From: an uncultured Pelagibacteraceae bacterium
Lineage (GTDB): Bacteria; Pseudomonadota; Alphaproteobacteria; Pelagibacterales; Pelagibacteraceae
Assembly (NCBI GenBank): GCA_902509725.1
Contig: CABWYI010000009.1
Coordinates: 1 to 25,691, forward strand
Direction: 5' to 3'
Length of the DNA stretch: 25,691 nt
The notes below the pieces were generated by a model. The model made no database searches and was not told where the DNA came from. It saw only the letters and a list, made by a program, of their open reading frames with translations. Positions within the stretch are counted from its first letter, which is position 1, and each line of letters opens with the position of its first letter. The translations under genes and the position numbers were made by a program. Of the stretch, positions 8,080 to 16,783 are shown in pieces.

Positions 8080-8107
8080 ATATGGTAAGAAAATAAAAAA
8101 TTTCCAG
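8080..8107 (-). promoter_or_regulatory. candidate sigma-32-like promoter of grpE
   Basis: On the minus strand CTGGAA (8102-8107) is followed by 14 bases and TACCATAT (8080-8087). This matches 5 of 6 positions of the RpoH -35 CTTGAA and 5 of 7 defined positions of CCCCATNT, with the same 14-base spacing as the dnaK candidate. It fills almost the whole 36-base gap to the divergent rdgB. The transcript would begin only about 2-4 bases before the grpE ATG, so the message would be nearly leaderless; this makes the call tentative. Confidence 0.33.
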
Positions 8108-8710
8108 ATGTTAAATAATAATAAAAAAAAATTATTTATAGGCACTAATAATAAAGGAAAATTCAGAGAAATAAGGAGTTTACTTCCAAAAAACATAAAA
8201 GTTGCGAACAAAAATAAGCTTAGGTTTAAAAGCCCAAGGGAAAATGGTAAAACTTTTGAACAAAATTCTTTAATAAAATCAAAATATTTTTCAAAAAAAA
8301 CAAAATTATTATGTCTTGCTGATGACTCAGGACTAGAAATAGACTTATTAAATAAAATGCCTGGAATATATTCTGCAAGATGGGCAGGCAAAAAATCAGA
8401 TTTTAAAAAAGCTATTAGAAAAGTTTACAACGAGCTGAATAAAAAAGATCAAAATTGGATGGAAAAAAAAATTAAAGCTCGCTTCATATGTGCTATTTCA
8501 ATGAGTTATTTAAATAAAAAAATAGTATGTGTTACTGGAAAAGTTGAGGGAGTAATTTCAAATAAACCAAAAGGAAAAAATGGTTTTGGATATGATCCAA
8601 TTTTTATTCCAAAAGGAAAAAAAAAAACTTTTGGAGAAATTAAAGCATCTGAAAAATACAAGATAGATCATAGATCAATTGCTTTTAGAAAAATTAAAAA
8701 ATTTCTTTAA
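8108..8710 (+). CDS. rdgB: XTP/dITP diphosphatase (non-canonical purine NTP pyrophosphatase)
   Basis: A cytosolic house-cleaning enzyme of the Ham1/RdgB family that hydrolyses dITP, XTP and ITP to monophosphates, preventing their entry into nucleic acids. The 200 residues are of normal length. Motifs in order: FIGTNNKGKFREI at 10-22, LADDSGLEID at 70-79 with the catalytic Asp73, MPGIYSARWAG at 84-94, NGFGYDPIF at 158-166, and HRSIAFRK at 188-195. It is divergent from grpE with 36 bases between starts. Its last 17 bases overlap the convergent LpoA-like gene. The rph and hemW genes often found beside rdgB are absent here. Confidence 0.97.
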   Translation: MLNNNKKKLFIGTNNKGKFREIRSLLPKNIKVANKNKLRFKSPRENGKTFEQNSLIKSKYFSKKTKLLCLADDSGLEIDLLNKMPGIYSARWAGKKSDFKKAIRKVYNELNKKDQNWMEKKIKARFICAISMSYLNKKIVCVTGKVEGVISNKPKGKNGFGYDPIFIPKGKKKTFGEIKASEKYKIDHRSIAFRKIKKFL

Positions 8711-9847
8711 GTTTGCCTTTTTCAATTTTATAAAAATTTAGTCTATGGTTAATTTTATTGTTTTCGATATCGAAAATTCCAATTTTCCCTTTAAAGAAGT
8801 TTTTTTTCTTAAATGAGTTATCAATGTTTTCCCAATCAGTTTTAAGTGACATGTAATAAATTAATCCAACTAAATCGTAAGTTAATAGAGTAAGATGGTT
8901 TGGTTCAATCTCATATTTTTTAATAAACTTGTTCCTAAATAAATCTAAATTTTTTTTATTAATAGATGGGTAATAAATTGGTTGAATTGTTTCTTCCATT
9001 AATAAACTTTCATCAAACCACTGGTTAAAGGCAATAAAATATTTTTTTTGGGTGATACATCGGTGTATAAAAGTGAGGTAATTACACTTTTTAAACTCTC
9101 ATTAAAATCAGAGATAATTACTGCATCAAAATTAACATTTCCTATTGTGTATTTTTTTTTTAAGTTTTCAAGCCTTCTTTCTTTATCTATAAGATCAGAT
9201 TTTTCAATCCTTGTAATTTCATCCGCCAAATTTTGTTTTCTCATTTTATAATTAGTTATTTTTTCAATTTGCTTAGTAAGCTTTGTGGGTTCGGTATTAT
9301 AAGTATATTGTTTTGAAATTTTTATATTAGATTGTTTAATTGCTTTTTGAACTTCATTTTTATAATTTAAATCAGGTGTTAAAAAAATTGTTTTTTTTAC
9401 TTTATTAAGCTCTAAAAATTTTTTAATAGCACTTATTTGAGATAGAGAATTAACTCCACTGCTAATCACATTTTCTGGAAGCTCCAAATTTTTATTTGTT
9501 AATGATAAAAAAACAACATCATTTACTTCATCTAAATAAGATAAACTTTCAAAAAAGATTGGACCTATAAAGATTTTGATACCAATATTTTTTAAATCAT
9601 TTGCAGATTGAAGAGCTTTGCTAGGATTAGAACCCGTGTCTTTTGGATAAATTTCTATTTTGTCATTTCCTATATCTGACAAGGCCATTCTTGCAGATTT
9701 TATAATTAATTGACCAAGCTCTTTATTCTCGCCACTCATAGGAACGAGCAAACCTATTTTGATTTTTTGATTATCAGATAATCCGTTTGAATATCCGGAT
9801 AAACACAAGAATAAAGTAATAGAAATAATTTTAAAAAATTTATGCAT
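8694..9847 (-). pseudogene. LpoA-like penicillin-binding-protein activator, split by a one-base frameshift
   Basis: A periplasmic-binding-protein-fold protein related to alphaproteobacterial penicillin-binding-protein activators (LpoA/YraM). The first frame (8999-9847, 282 codons) has a signal peptide (MHKFFKIISITLFLCLSGYS), the strand IGLLVPMSGENKELG, and FDAVIISDF, then runs out of frame after SPKK and stops. The second frame (8694-8999) continues the fold. Read upstream of its first ATG, the shifted frame gives YFIAFNQWFDESLL, typical of this family. Adding one A to the A8 run (minus strand, 9042-9049) joins them into about 384 residues, a normal length. Either the assembly lost one base, the gene is freshly broken, or slippage restores the frame. 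There is no lipobox cysteine. It is divergent from rsmI, as lpoA and rsmI are in other proteobacteria. Confidence 0.82.
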
Positions 9848-9879
9848 TTTGATGATACTATATTATTTTAATTACAAAT

Positions 9880-10740
9880 ATGATTGTAGACTTAAAATCT
9901 AAAAATAGGGAAATAAAAAAATGCCTATATTTAGTATCAACACCTATAGGAAATTTAGGCGATATTAGCTATAGAGCTGTCGAAATATTAAAAAGGTCAG
10001 ACTATATTTTGTGCGAAGATACCAGGGTTTCAAAAATTTTATTAAGTAAATATAAGATTAGCTCTAAATTAATTTCAAATCATAAGTTTAATGAAAAAAA
10101 AAATTTAGGAAAAGTAATACAATTTTTAGATAATGGTTTAATTGTTTCTTTAGTTTCAGACGCTGGCACACCAGGTATTTCTGATCCAGGTGCAATATTG
10201 GTCTCAGAGTGTGTTAGAAAGAATATTGAAGTAATCCCTATTCCTGGTTCATCAGCAGTCATATCAGCGGTAGCAGTTAGTGGGTTTTCTGAAAAATTTT
10301 TTTTTTATGGTTTTTTTCCAGAAAAAAAAAAAATTATTCTTGAAGATTTAGAATCATTGTCAAATTTAAATAGTAGTATAGTTTTTTTTATTTCTGCAAA
10401 AAAATTAAATAAAGCAATTCCTTTTATAAAAGAATATTTTCAAGGTAGAAAAATTTTAATTTGTAGAGAAATGTCAAAAATTTATGAGGAATTTCTTAGA
10501 TTTGATGTTGATGAACTTAAATTATTTGAAGATACCTTAAGAGGTGAGATAACTGTCGTTATATCAGAAAAACTAAACAAAATAACTTCACAATCGCTTA
10601 GTGAATCAGATAAAAGAAATATAAAAAAAATGATTAACAAACTTGGTGTGAAAGAAATAGTAAATTTAATTGGTGAAAAAAGTAAAATCCAAAAAAAAGA
10701 AATCTATAATTATTGTCTGAAGATTAAAAATGAAAACTAA
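9880..10740 (+). CDS. rsmI: 16S rRNA (cytidine-1402-2'-O)-methyltransferase
   Basis: A SAM-dependent tetrapyrrole-methylase-fold enzyme that methylates the ribose of C1402 in the decoding centre of 16S rRNA. The 286 residues are full length. LYLVSTPIGNLGDIS at 16-30 is the N-terminal signature, and LCEDTRVSKILL follows at 44-55. The SAM-binding region is VSDAGTPGISDPG at 92-104 with IPGSSA at 121-126, and FYGFFPEKK at 142-150. The C-terminal tail has the small domain seen in longer RsmI proteins. It is divergent from the LpoA-like gene with 32 bases between starts, and its 3' end overlaps the BON lipoprotein gene by 11 bases. Confidence 0.97.
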   Translation: MIVDLKSKNREIKKCLYLVSTPIGNLGDISYRAVEILKRSDYILCEDTRVSKILLSKYKISSKLISNHKFNEKKNLGKVIQFLDNGLIVSLVSDAGTPGISDPGAILVSECVRKNIEVIPIPGSSAVISAVAVSGFSEKFFFYGFFPEKKKIILEDLESLSNLNSSIVFFISAKKLNKAIPFIKEYFQGRKILICREMSKIYEEFLRFDVDELKLFEDTLRGEITVVISEKLNKITSQSLSESDKRNIKKMINKLGVKEIVNLIGEKSKIQKKEIYNYCLKIKNEN

Positions 10741-11323
10741 ATTACCAGTAATTTTAGTTATATTAGTTTTTTTAAATGGGTGTGTTGGGGTTTCTTCAAA
10801 AGGTATTTTTGGAACGGGTGTGAGTATAGCTTTTGACCCTCGAACAGTAGGAACACAAATAGATGACTCTATCATGCAAAAAAACTTATCTGCTAGAATT
10901 ATTTTATTAGATAAAAATTATTTTTTATCTGTTAATTCAAAAGTACTAGATGGTAGAATTTTTTTAACTGGAAAAGTTGATAATCCAGAAGAAAAATTAA
11001 AAATAACAAAATTAGCTTGGGAAACTGCAGGTGCTCGATCAGTAAGAAATGATATCAAGATAAAAGAGAGTTTTAATTTTAAGCAGTCTGCAAAAGATCT
11101 ATTAATAACATCACAGTTAAGAACTGCTATGATTTTAGATAAAAATATTAAAGCAACAAACTATCAAATTGATACTTATAAAAAGAAAATTTATATTTAT
11201 GGAATTGCAATAACCTCAGATGAAAAAAACAAAGTAATTGAAGAGGCAAAAAAAATATTAGATGTTCAAGACGTAATAGCTAGTATTTTACTTGTCGATA
11301 ATTTAAGAATTAAAAAGAATTAA
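10730..11323 (+). CDS. BON-domain outer-membrane lipoprotein, DolP/YraP-like
   Basis: A 197-residue predicted lipoprotein. The signal peptide ends in a lipobox LNGC with Cys18 as the lipidated residue. Two BON domains follow, about 48-113 (RIFLTGKVDNPEEKLKITKLAWETAG) and 115-190 (KIYIYGIAITSDEKNKVIEEAKK). This is the domain order of DolP, which in E. coli supports outer-membrane integrity and the BAM complex. Position agrees: in E. coli dolP lies in the rsmI-lpoA-yraN-diaA-dolP neighbourhood. Here it follows rsmI directly with an 11-base overlap, and yraN and diaA are missing. It shares a TTAA with the convergent maeB, each strand using it for its stop. The DolP-like role is inferred from architecture and neighbours. 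Confidence 0.85.
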   Translation: MKTKLPVILVILVFLNGCVGVSSKGIFGTGVSIAFDPRTVGTQIDDSIMQKNLSARIILLDKNYFLSVNSKVLDGRIFLTGKVDNPEEKLKITKLAWETAGARSVRNDIKIKESFNFKQSAKDLLITSQLRTAMILDKNIKATNYQIDTYKKKIYIYGIAITSDEKNKVIEEAKKILDVQDVIASILLVDNLRIKKN

Positions 11324-13605
11324 TTTTTTTTGTAACTAATCACATCTGCAGAGTAAGCTGCTATTGAAGCTAAATTAATTATTTCAGATGTTGATGATCT
11401 CAAAGGGGCTATTTCAATTGGCAAACCTAATCCAATAAGTAATGGACCAATTACTTTACTTTCACCCAAAGTTTTCATCATTTTATACGTTATAGCAGCG
11501 CTATGTTGTCCAGGCATTATCAAAATGTTTGCATTCCCAACAATTTTGGAAAAGGGATAAAGATTTTTATATTCTTTATCCAAAGCCACATCAGGCTGCA
11601 TGTCACCATCAAATTCAAAATCAACCTTTTTTTCTTTTAATATATCAACAGCGTCTCTGATATGTTTAGTTCTAGTGGTAATTGGTTGACCAAAAGTTGA
11701 GTGAGAAACAAATGCTACCTTAGGGTCAAAACCAAATAATCTTACAACTCTTGCAGATGAGATTGCAATTTTAGCTAGTTGTTCAGAACTTGGATATTCA
11801 TTAACACTTGTATCTCCTACAAAAATAGTTTTTCCTTTATTTACTATTAAATTTAAACCAAACATTATTTCACCAGGTCTTGCATTAACAACTTGTTTAA
11901 TTTTTTCTAATGAGGCACCAAATCTTCTAGTATTACCTGTAACTGCACCATCTGCATCACCGCAAGCCACCATACAGGCTGTCCAAATAACCCTGTCATT
12001 CCTTATTAGTCTGTCACAATCCCATTCAAGCAAACCTTGTTCTCTTTGAAGTTTCTCAAATAAATATTTAACGTATTTTTTTCTTTTTTCATTATCTTTC
12101 GAATTAGTTATTTGAATATCAAAATTTTCACTATAACCAATCTTTTTTATTTGTTCTTTTATTTTTTCCTCTTTCCCAACTAAGATTGGAATCCCAAGTT
12201 TAGAATTTTTAAATGCGATCGCAGCTTTTAAAGTATTTTCATCCTCACCGTCAGCAAAAACTATTTTCTTTTGTTTTTTTTTTATATAACTATTAATACC
12301 TTGCATAATAGTTACAGTTGGATCCAATCTTTGTTTTAATTGTTCTTTATAAATATCAAAATTATCAATTTTTTTTCTAGCAACCTTCGTTTCCATTGCT
12401 GCTTTAGCAACAGCCGCTGGAATTACGCTTATCAATCTTGGATCAAAAGTTGATGGTATAATATAATCTTTACCGTAATGAGGTCTTTCTCCACCCATTG
12501 CTGCAACAACTTCATCAGGCACATCTGCTTTCGCTAAATTTGCAATTGCATGTGCAGCAGCTACTTTCATTTCTTCGTTTATGGTTTTAGATCTGACATC
12601 TAATGCACCTCTAAAAATGTAAGGAAATCCAATTAAGTTATTTACTTGATTAGGATAATCTGACCGTCCAGTTGCAACGATTGCATCATTACGAACTTCT
12701 TCAATTTCCTCAGGAGTTATTTCTGGGTCTGGGTTAGCACATGCAAAAATTATTGGTTTTTTGGACATCTTTTTTACCATCTCTTTTGAAAGCGCTCCTT
12801 TTGCTGATAAACCTAAAAAAACATCAGCATTTTTTATTGCCTCGGATAATGTCTTATTTTTTGTTTCAATAGCAAATTCAGATTTCCATTTATTCAAATT
12901 TTTTCTACCTTTGTAAATAACTCCTGTCCGATCTACCATTGTAATATTATTTTTTTTTACACCACTCTTAATAAACAACTTAGTACAAGCCATTGCTGAT
13001 GCACCCGCTCCATTAACAACAACTTTTATTTTTTTTATAGATTTTTTACTAATGTCCAGTGCATTGATAAGTGCTGCTGTAGTTATGATAGCTGTTCCAT
13101 GTTGATCATCATGAAAAACAGGAATATCTAAAATTTTTTTAAGCTGTTCCTCAATAATAAAACAGTCAGGAGCAGCTATGTCTTCTAAATTAATACCACC
13201 AAAACTTGGCGCAAAATTCTTAATACTATTAATAATTTCTTGAGAATCGTCAGAGTTTATTTCAAGATCTATAGAGTCAATGTCAGCAAATCTTTTAAAT
13301 AATACAGCTTTTCCCTCCATAACTGGTTTTGAGGCTAAGGCTCCTAAGTTTCCCATTCCGAGGATTGCAGAGCCATTACTTATTACAGCAACTAAATTTC
13401 CTTTACTTGTATAGTCATAAGCAGCATCAGGATTTTCACTGATAGCCTTAACCGGAGCTGCTACGCCCGGAGAATAGGCTAGCGCAAGATCTCTTTTAGT
13501 TGTCATGTTTTTTGATGAAACTATTTCAATCTTCCCTGGTTTTTTATGACTATGAAATTCTAGAGCTTCTTTATCTGTGTAGTGATTAATTTTTGTTTTT
13601 TTCAT
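11320..13605 (-). CDS. maeB: NADP-dependent malic enzyme with C-terminal phosphotransacetylase-like domain
   Basis: A 761-residue bifunctional-architecture enzyme. It oxidatively decarboxylates malate to pyruvate and supplies NADPH. The malic-enzyme part (about 1-430) shows [14 protein letters not shown] with Tyr44, [10 protein letters not shown] with Lys104, the metal-site region NLEDIAAPD at 139-147, [10 protein letters not shown] at 164-173, and a dinucleotide loop VVNGAGASA at 196-204. The second part (about 440-761) is phosphotransacetylase-like ([13 protein letters not shown], then [12 protein letters not shown]). In MaeB-type enzymes this domain is thought to be regulatory, sensing acetyl-CoA, rather than catalytic. 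It stands alone on the minus strand, divergent from murJ by 50 bases. Confidence 0.96.
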   Translation of the reverse strand: MKKTKINHYTDKEALEFHSHKKPGKIEIVSSKNMTTKRDLALAYSPGVAAPVKAISENPDAAYDYTSKGNLVAVISNGSAILGMGNLGALASKPVMEGKAVLFKRFADIDSIDLEINSDDSQEIINSIKNFAPSFGGINLEDIAAPDCFIIEEQLKKILDIPVFHDDQHGTAIITTAALINALDISKKSIKKIKVVVNGAGASAMACTKLFIKSGVKKNNITMVDRTGVIYKGRKNLNKWKSEFAIETKNKTLSEAIKNADVFLGLSAKGALSKEMVKKMSKKPIIFACANPDPEITPEEIEEVRNDAIVATGRSDYPNQVNNLIGFPYIFRGALDVRSKTINEEMKVAAAHAIANLAKADVPDEVVAAMGGERPHYGKDYIIPSTFDPRLISVIPAAVAKAAMETKVARKKIDNFDIYKEQLKQRLDPTVTIMQGINSYIKKKQKKIVFADGEDENTLKAAIAFKNSKLGIPILVGKEEKIKEQIKKIGYSENFDIQITNSKDNEKRKKYVKYLFEKLQREQGLLEWDCDRLIRNDRVIWTACMVACGDADGAVTGNTRRFGASLEKIKQVVNARPGEIMFGLNLIVNKGKTIFVGDTSVNEYPSSEQLAKIAISSARVVRLFGFDPKVAFVSHSTFGQPITTRTKHIRDAVDILKEKKVDFEFDGDMQPDVALDKEYKNLYPFSKIVGNANILIMPGQHSAAITYKMMKTLGESKVIGPLLIGLGLPIEIAPLRSSTSEIINLASIAAYSADVISYKKN

Positions 13606-13632
13606 TTAAGATAATTAGGTGTACAAATGAGG

Positions 13633-13638
13633 TATAAT
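13633..13638 (+). promoter_or_regulatory. candidate -10 element of murJ
   Basis: A perfect TATAAT lies in the 50-base maeB-murJ divergent gap, 17 bases before the murJ ATG. No good -35 hexamer is found at 16-18 bases upstream, so the call rests on the -10 box alone. The transcript leader would be about 10 bases. Confidence 0.4.
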
Positions 13639-13655
13639 TAAGACTAATATGATTT

Positions 13656-15185
13656 ATGAATATAATTAAGTCAACAGGCACTTTTGGTTTTTATACTATA
13701 ATTAGTAGGCTTCTCGGTTATTTTAGAGATATTTTAATTGCAATATTTCTTGGCGCTGGTTTTCTTGCTGATGTTTTTTTTGTTGCTTTTAGAATTCCCA
13801 ATACTTTTAGAAGACTTTTTTCGGAGGGAACTTTTAATGCTGCTTTCGTTCCCAGCTACACTTCACAAATTTTAAAAAGTAATTCAAAAGCAAAAAATTT
13901 TGCTAATGAAATTTTTAACTTGTTATTCCTATGTTTATTTTTTTTGGTATTGATTATTGAAATTTTCATGCCCTTTTTTGTAAGCTTAATAGCCCCAGGT
14001 TTCGTTGATGAAAAAGAAAAAATTGAACTTGCAACTTATTTAACAAGAATCACATTCCCATTTCTCTTGTTTGTGTGCTTATCATCTTTTTTTTCAGCAA
14101 TATTAAATTCACACAACAAATTTGCAGCCGCTTCAGCTGCTCCAATTATTTTAAACATTATCTTAATTGGAATTTTAATATTTGGTAGAAAAATTGATGA
14201 TAAATTAATATTTGACTTATCTTATGGAGTTTCGATAGCTGGATTTTTACAATTAATTTTTTTATATAAATTTGTTAAAAAATATTTTTCTCCAAAATTT
14301 AATTTAAGTGTGAAATTAAATAATGAAGTAAAAGTTTTTTTTAAGAAACTTTTACCAAGCATATTTTCATCAGGCGTAACTCAAATAAATATATTAGTAG
14401 GTACAATTATTGCTTCTTTTCAAGCTAGTGCGGTATCATATCTATATTATGCTGATAGAATATATCAAATTAATTTAGCAATTGCTGGAATAGCTATAGG
14501 AGTCGTTATACTGCCACAATTATCTAAATATATAGATTTAAAAAATAAATCTAAAATTTCTAAAATTCAAAATAAATCTTTAGAACTAAGCATGTTTTTA
14601 AGCTTACCTGCTTCTATAGCATTGCTAATAGGATCCGAGGAAATTATTTCGGCACTCTTTGGTTATGGGTCATTTTCAAAAGATGCTGTTTTCAATTCTG
14701 CTAACGCCCTTTATTATTTTGGTTATGGACTTCCGGCTTTTGCTTTAATAAAAGTTTTTTCAACTTTTTTTTTCGCAAATCATGATACAAAAACACCATT
14801 TTATATATCTTTAGTATCGGTAATTTTGAATATATTAATCAGCCTTTATTACTTTAAAGATATAGGCTTCATAATAATTCCAATTGCAACATCCATTTCA
14901 TCTTGGTTGAATTCTTTAATGTTATTTATTTATTTGAAAAAAAAAGACTTATTTGTATTTAATTCAAATTTTTTTGTGCAATTTTTTAAAATAATTATTG
15001 CCACAATATCTATGGGATTGTTTTTTAAATTTTTGATCATTTTTTTTGATAAACAATTTATGTATGATTACAATTTTAAATCTGTATATTTAATTGTTTC
15101 TGTTTTGTTATGTATTTTATTTTATGTATTATTATCAATTTTTATCAAAGCTTTCAAAACAAAGGATATTAATTTAAAGTATTAA
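13656..15185 (+). CDS. murJ: lipid II flippase MurJ
   Basis: An inner-membrane transporter of the MOP superfamily that flips lipid II to the periplasmic face for peptidoglycan synthesis. The 509 residues and about 14 hydrophobic segments match the family. The N-terminal signature is [19 protein letters not shown] (18-36), followed by [29 protein letters not shown], the strongly conserved MurJ block with its arginines. A central [25 protein letters not shown] segment is also characteristic. An upstream ATG at 13649 is out of frame, so 13656 is the start. The trpS ATG follows two bases after the stop, so the two are probably co-transcribed. Confidence 0.97.
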   Translation: MNIIKSTGTFGFYTIISRLLGYFRDILIAIFLGAGFLADVFFVAFRIPNTFRRLFSEGTFNAAFVPSYTSQILKSNSKAKNFANEIFNLLFLCLFFLVLIIEIFMPFFVSLIAPGFVDEKEKIELATYLTRITFPFLLFVCLSSFFSAILNSHNKFAAASAAPIILNIILIGILIFGRKIDDKLIFDLSYGVSIAGFLQLIFLYKFVKKYFSPKFNLSVKLNNEVKVFFKKLLPSIFSSGVTQINILVGTIIASFQASAVSYLYYADRIYQINLAIAGIAIGVVILPQLSKYIDLKNKSKISKIQNKSLELSMFLSLPASIALLIGSEEIISALFGYGSFSKDAVFNSANALYYFGYGLPAFALIKVFSTFFFANHDTKTPFYISLVSVILNILISLYYFKDIGFIIIPIATSISSWLNSLMLFIYLKKKDLFVFNSNFFVQFFKIIIATISMGLFFKFLIIFFDKQFMYDYNFKSVYLIVSVLLCILFYVLLSIFIKAFKTKDINLKY

Positions 15186-15187
15186 TT

Positions 15188-16189
15188 ATGGGAAAAAAAA
15201 TTTTTTCAGGTGTTCAACCCACAGGTAACTTGCACTTAGGAAACTATTTGGGAGCGATTAAAAATTTTGTATCTCTAAGTAATGATAAAAATAATGACTG
15301 TATTTTTTGTGTAGTTGATCTTCACGCTATAACAGTAAAACATGATCCAAAGGAATTAAAAAATAATATTCTCGAAACAGTTGCAACATTCATTGCAAGT
15401 GGAATAAATCCAAAAAAAAATATTATATTTAGTCAGTCAAAAGTTCCCGCTCATTCCGAGACAGCTTGGATCTTAAGCTGTGTTGCTAGGATGGGCTGGT
15501 TGAATAGAATGACACAATTTAAAGAAAAAGCAGGTAAGGATAAAGAGCAAGCTAGTATTGGACTATATTCTTATCCAATTCTAATGGCAGCAGACATATT
15601 GCTTTATGATGCAACTCATGTTCCAGTTGGTGATGATCAAAAACAACATTTGGAGCTTTGTAGAGATATCGCACAAAAATTTAATAATGATTTTGGAAAA
15701 GAAGATTTTTTTAAAGTTCCCGAACCATTAATTCAAAAAAATTTTTCAAGAATAATGAGTTTAAAAGATGGACTAAGAAAAATGAGTAAATCAGAGCCAT
15801 CAGATTTAAGTAGAATAAATTTAACAGATGAAAAAGATCAAATATTAAATAAAATTAAAAAGGCCAAAACTGATCCAATGCCAATGCCCGTTAGTATTGA
15901 TGAGTTGGAAAAAAGACCTGAGGCAAAAAATTTGATAGGAATTTATTCAAGTTTATCTGATACAAGTTTAGAAAAAAATATTGATAATTTTTCTGGAAAA
16001 AATTTTTCTGAATTTAAAGATAATTTGTCTCAATTATTAGTTGATAAACTAGAACCAATATCAGTTGAAATCAAAAAATTACTAAGTGAAAAAAACTATC
16101 TTAACCAAATACTTTTAGATGGAAATGAAAAAGCTAACAAAATAGCTTCTAAAAAAGTCAATGAAATTCACAATATTATGGGTTTTTAA
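15188..16189 (+). CDS. trpS: tryptophanyl-tRNA synthetase
   Basis: A class I aminoacyl-tRNA synthetase charging tRNA-Trp in the cytosol. The 333 residues are the standard bacterial length. The HIGH-like motif is [11 protein letters not shown] at 12-22 and the KMSKS motif is at 198-202, both complete. The [25 protein letters not shown] segment (133-157) contains the tryptophan and dimer-interface signature of TrpS. It lies two bases after murJ; that pairing gives no functional link beyond shared transcription. A 51-base gap follows before the NifU-type gene. Confidence 0.98.
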   Translation: MGKKIFSGVQPTGNLHLGNYLGAIKNFVSLSNDKNNDCIFCVVDLHAITVKHDPKELKNNILETVATFIASGINPKKNIIFSQSKVPAHSETAWILSCVARMGWLNRMTQFKEKAGKDKEQASIGLYSYPILMAADILLYDATHVPVGDDQKQHLELCRDIAQKFNNDFGKEDFFKVPEPLIQKNFSRIMSLKDGLRKMSKSEPSDLSRINLTDEKDQILNKIKKAKTDPMPMPVSIDELEKRPEAKNLIGIYSSLSDTSLEKNIDNFSGKNFSEFKDNLSQLLVDKLEPISVEIKKLLSEKNYLNQILLDGNEKANKIASKKVNEIHNIMGF

Positions 16190-16240
16190 AAAACTATAAT
16201 AACCAATTTCAATTTTGTTTTTTTTCACTATATATATAAT

Positions 16241-16783
16241 ATGTTCGTTCAAACAGAAATAACACCAAATCCAAACTCTTTAAAATTTTTACCTGGAAAA
16301 ATTGTTTCAAATAGTGGTTCTTTTGAAATAAATAAAAAAGAAGATACTAATAATGAATTGTTGAGAAATTTATTATCTATTAATGGCATTCAAGGTATTT
16401 TTTTAAGTAAAGACTTCATATCAATCAATAAAAATGATGATGCGTCATGGGACGAAATTAAACATATAGTAATCTCATTAATTAATGATTTTTACTCAGA
16501 TGGAAATGAGTTCGTAATAGAAAAAAATTTAAAAGAGGAAAGTAAAGATTTCAAAGATATAGAAAAAAAAATAATTAAACTTTTAGATCAGAAGATAAGA
16601 CCTGCAGTAGAAAAAGATGGTGGTGATATCAAATTTATTTCATTTGAAAACGGAGTTGTGAAAGTACAATTACAAGGAAGTTGCTCAGGTTGCCCAAGCT
16701 CCACAATGACACTTAAACAAGGTGTGCAAAATCTTCTATGTCATTATCTACCCGAAGTAAAAGAAGTTGAGGCGGTGCAGTAA
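16241..16783 (+). CDS. NifU-family Fe-S cluster scaffold/carrier protein (Nfu_N plus NifU C-domain)
   Basis: A 180-residue iron-sulfur carrier with the two-domain layout of alphaproteobacterial and mitochondrial Nfu1. The N-terminal Nfu domain starts FVQTEITPNPNSLKFLPG (2-19), and the C-terminal NifU domain (about 105-180) has IRPAVEKDGGDIKFI (119-133) and the cluster-binding GSCSGCPSS with Cys148 and Cys151. Such proteins receive [4Fe-4S] clusters and hand them to apo-enzymes such as lipoyl synthase. Possible local clients include MiaB and perhaps Nth, though this is inference. TATAAT sequences at 16195 and 16235 sit in the short gap upstream, but neither has a convincing -35. The stop overlaps the next gene's ATG by one base (TAATG). 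Confidence 0.94.
   Translation: MFVQTEITPNPNSLKFLPGKIVSNSGSFEINKKEDTNNELLRNLLSINGIQGIFLSKDFISINKNDDASWDEIKHIVISLINDFYSDGNEFVIEKNLKEESKDFKDIEKKIIKLLDQKIRPAVEKDGGDIKFISFENGVVKVQLQGSCSGCPSSTMTLKQGVQNLLCHYLPEVKEVEAVQ

Noticed and set aside
8072..8107. CIRCE element (HrcA operator) upstream of grpE
   Set aside because: No TTAGCACTC / GAGTGCTAA inverted repeat is present in this gap or in the grpE-dnaK gap.
7930..8391. A 153-codon minus-strand frame spanning the grpE start and the 5' half of rdgB
   Set aside because: It lies antisense to well-supported rdgB motifs and in another frame of grpE, with no recognisable product.
8694..8999. A separate 101-codon gene downstream of the LpoA-like frame
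   Set aside because: Its frame reads through upstream into family-typical sequence before its first ATG, so it is the C-terminal part of the frameshifted LpoA-like gene.
16190..16240. TATAAT boxes at 16195 and 16235 as promoters of the NifU-type gene
   Set aside because: Neither has an acceptable -35 at 16-18 bases, the second abuts the ATG, and the gap is almost pure AT, so chance matches are expected.
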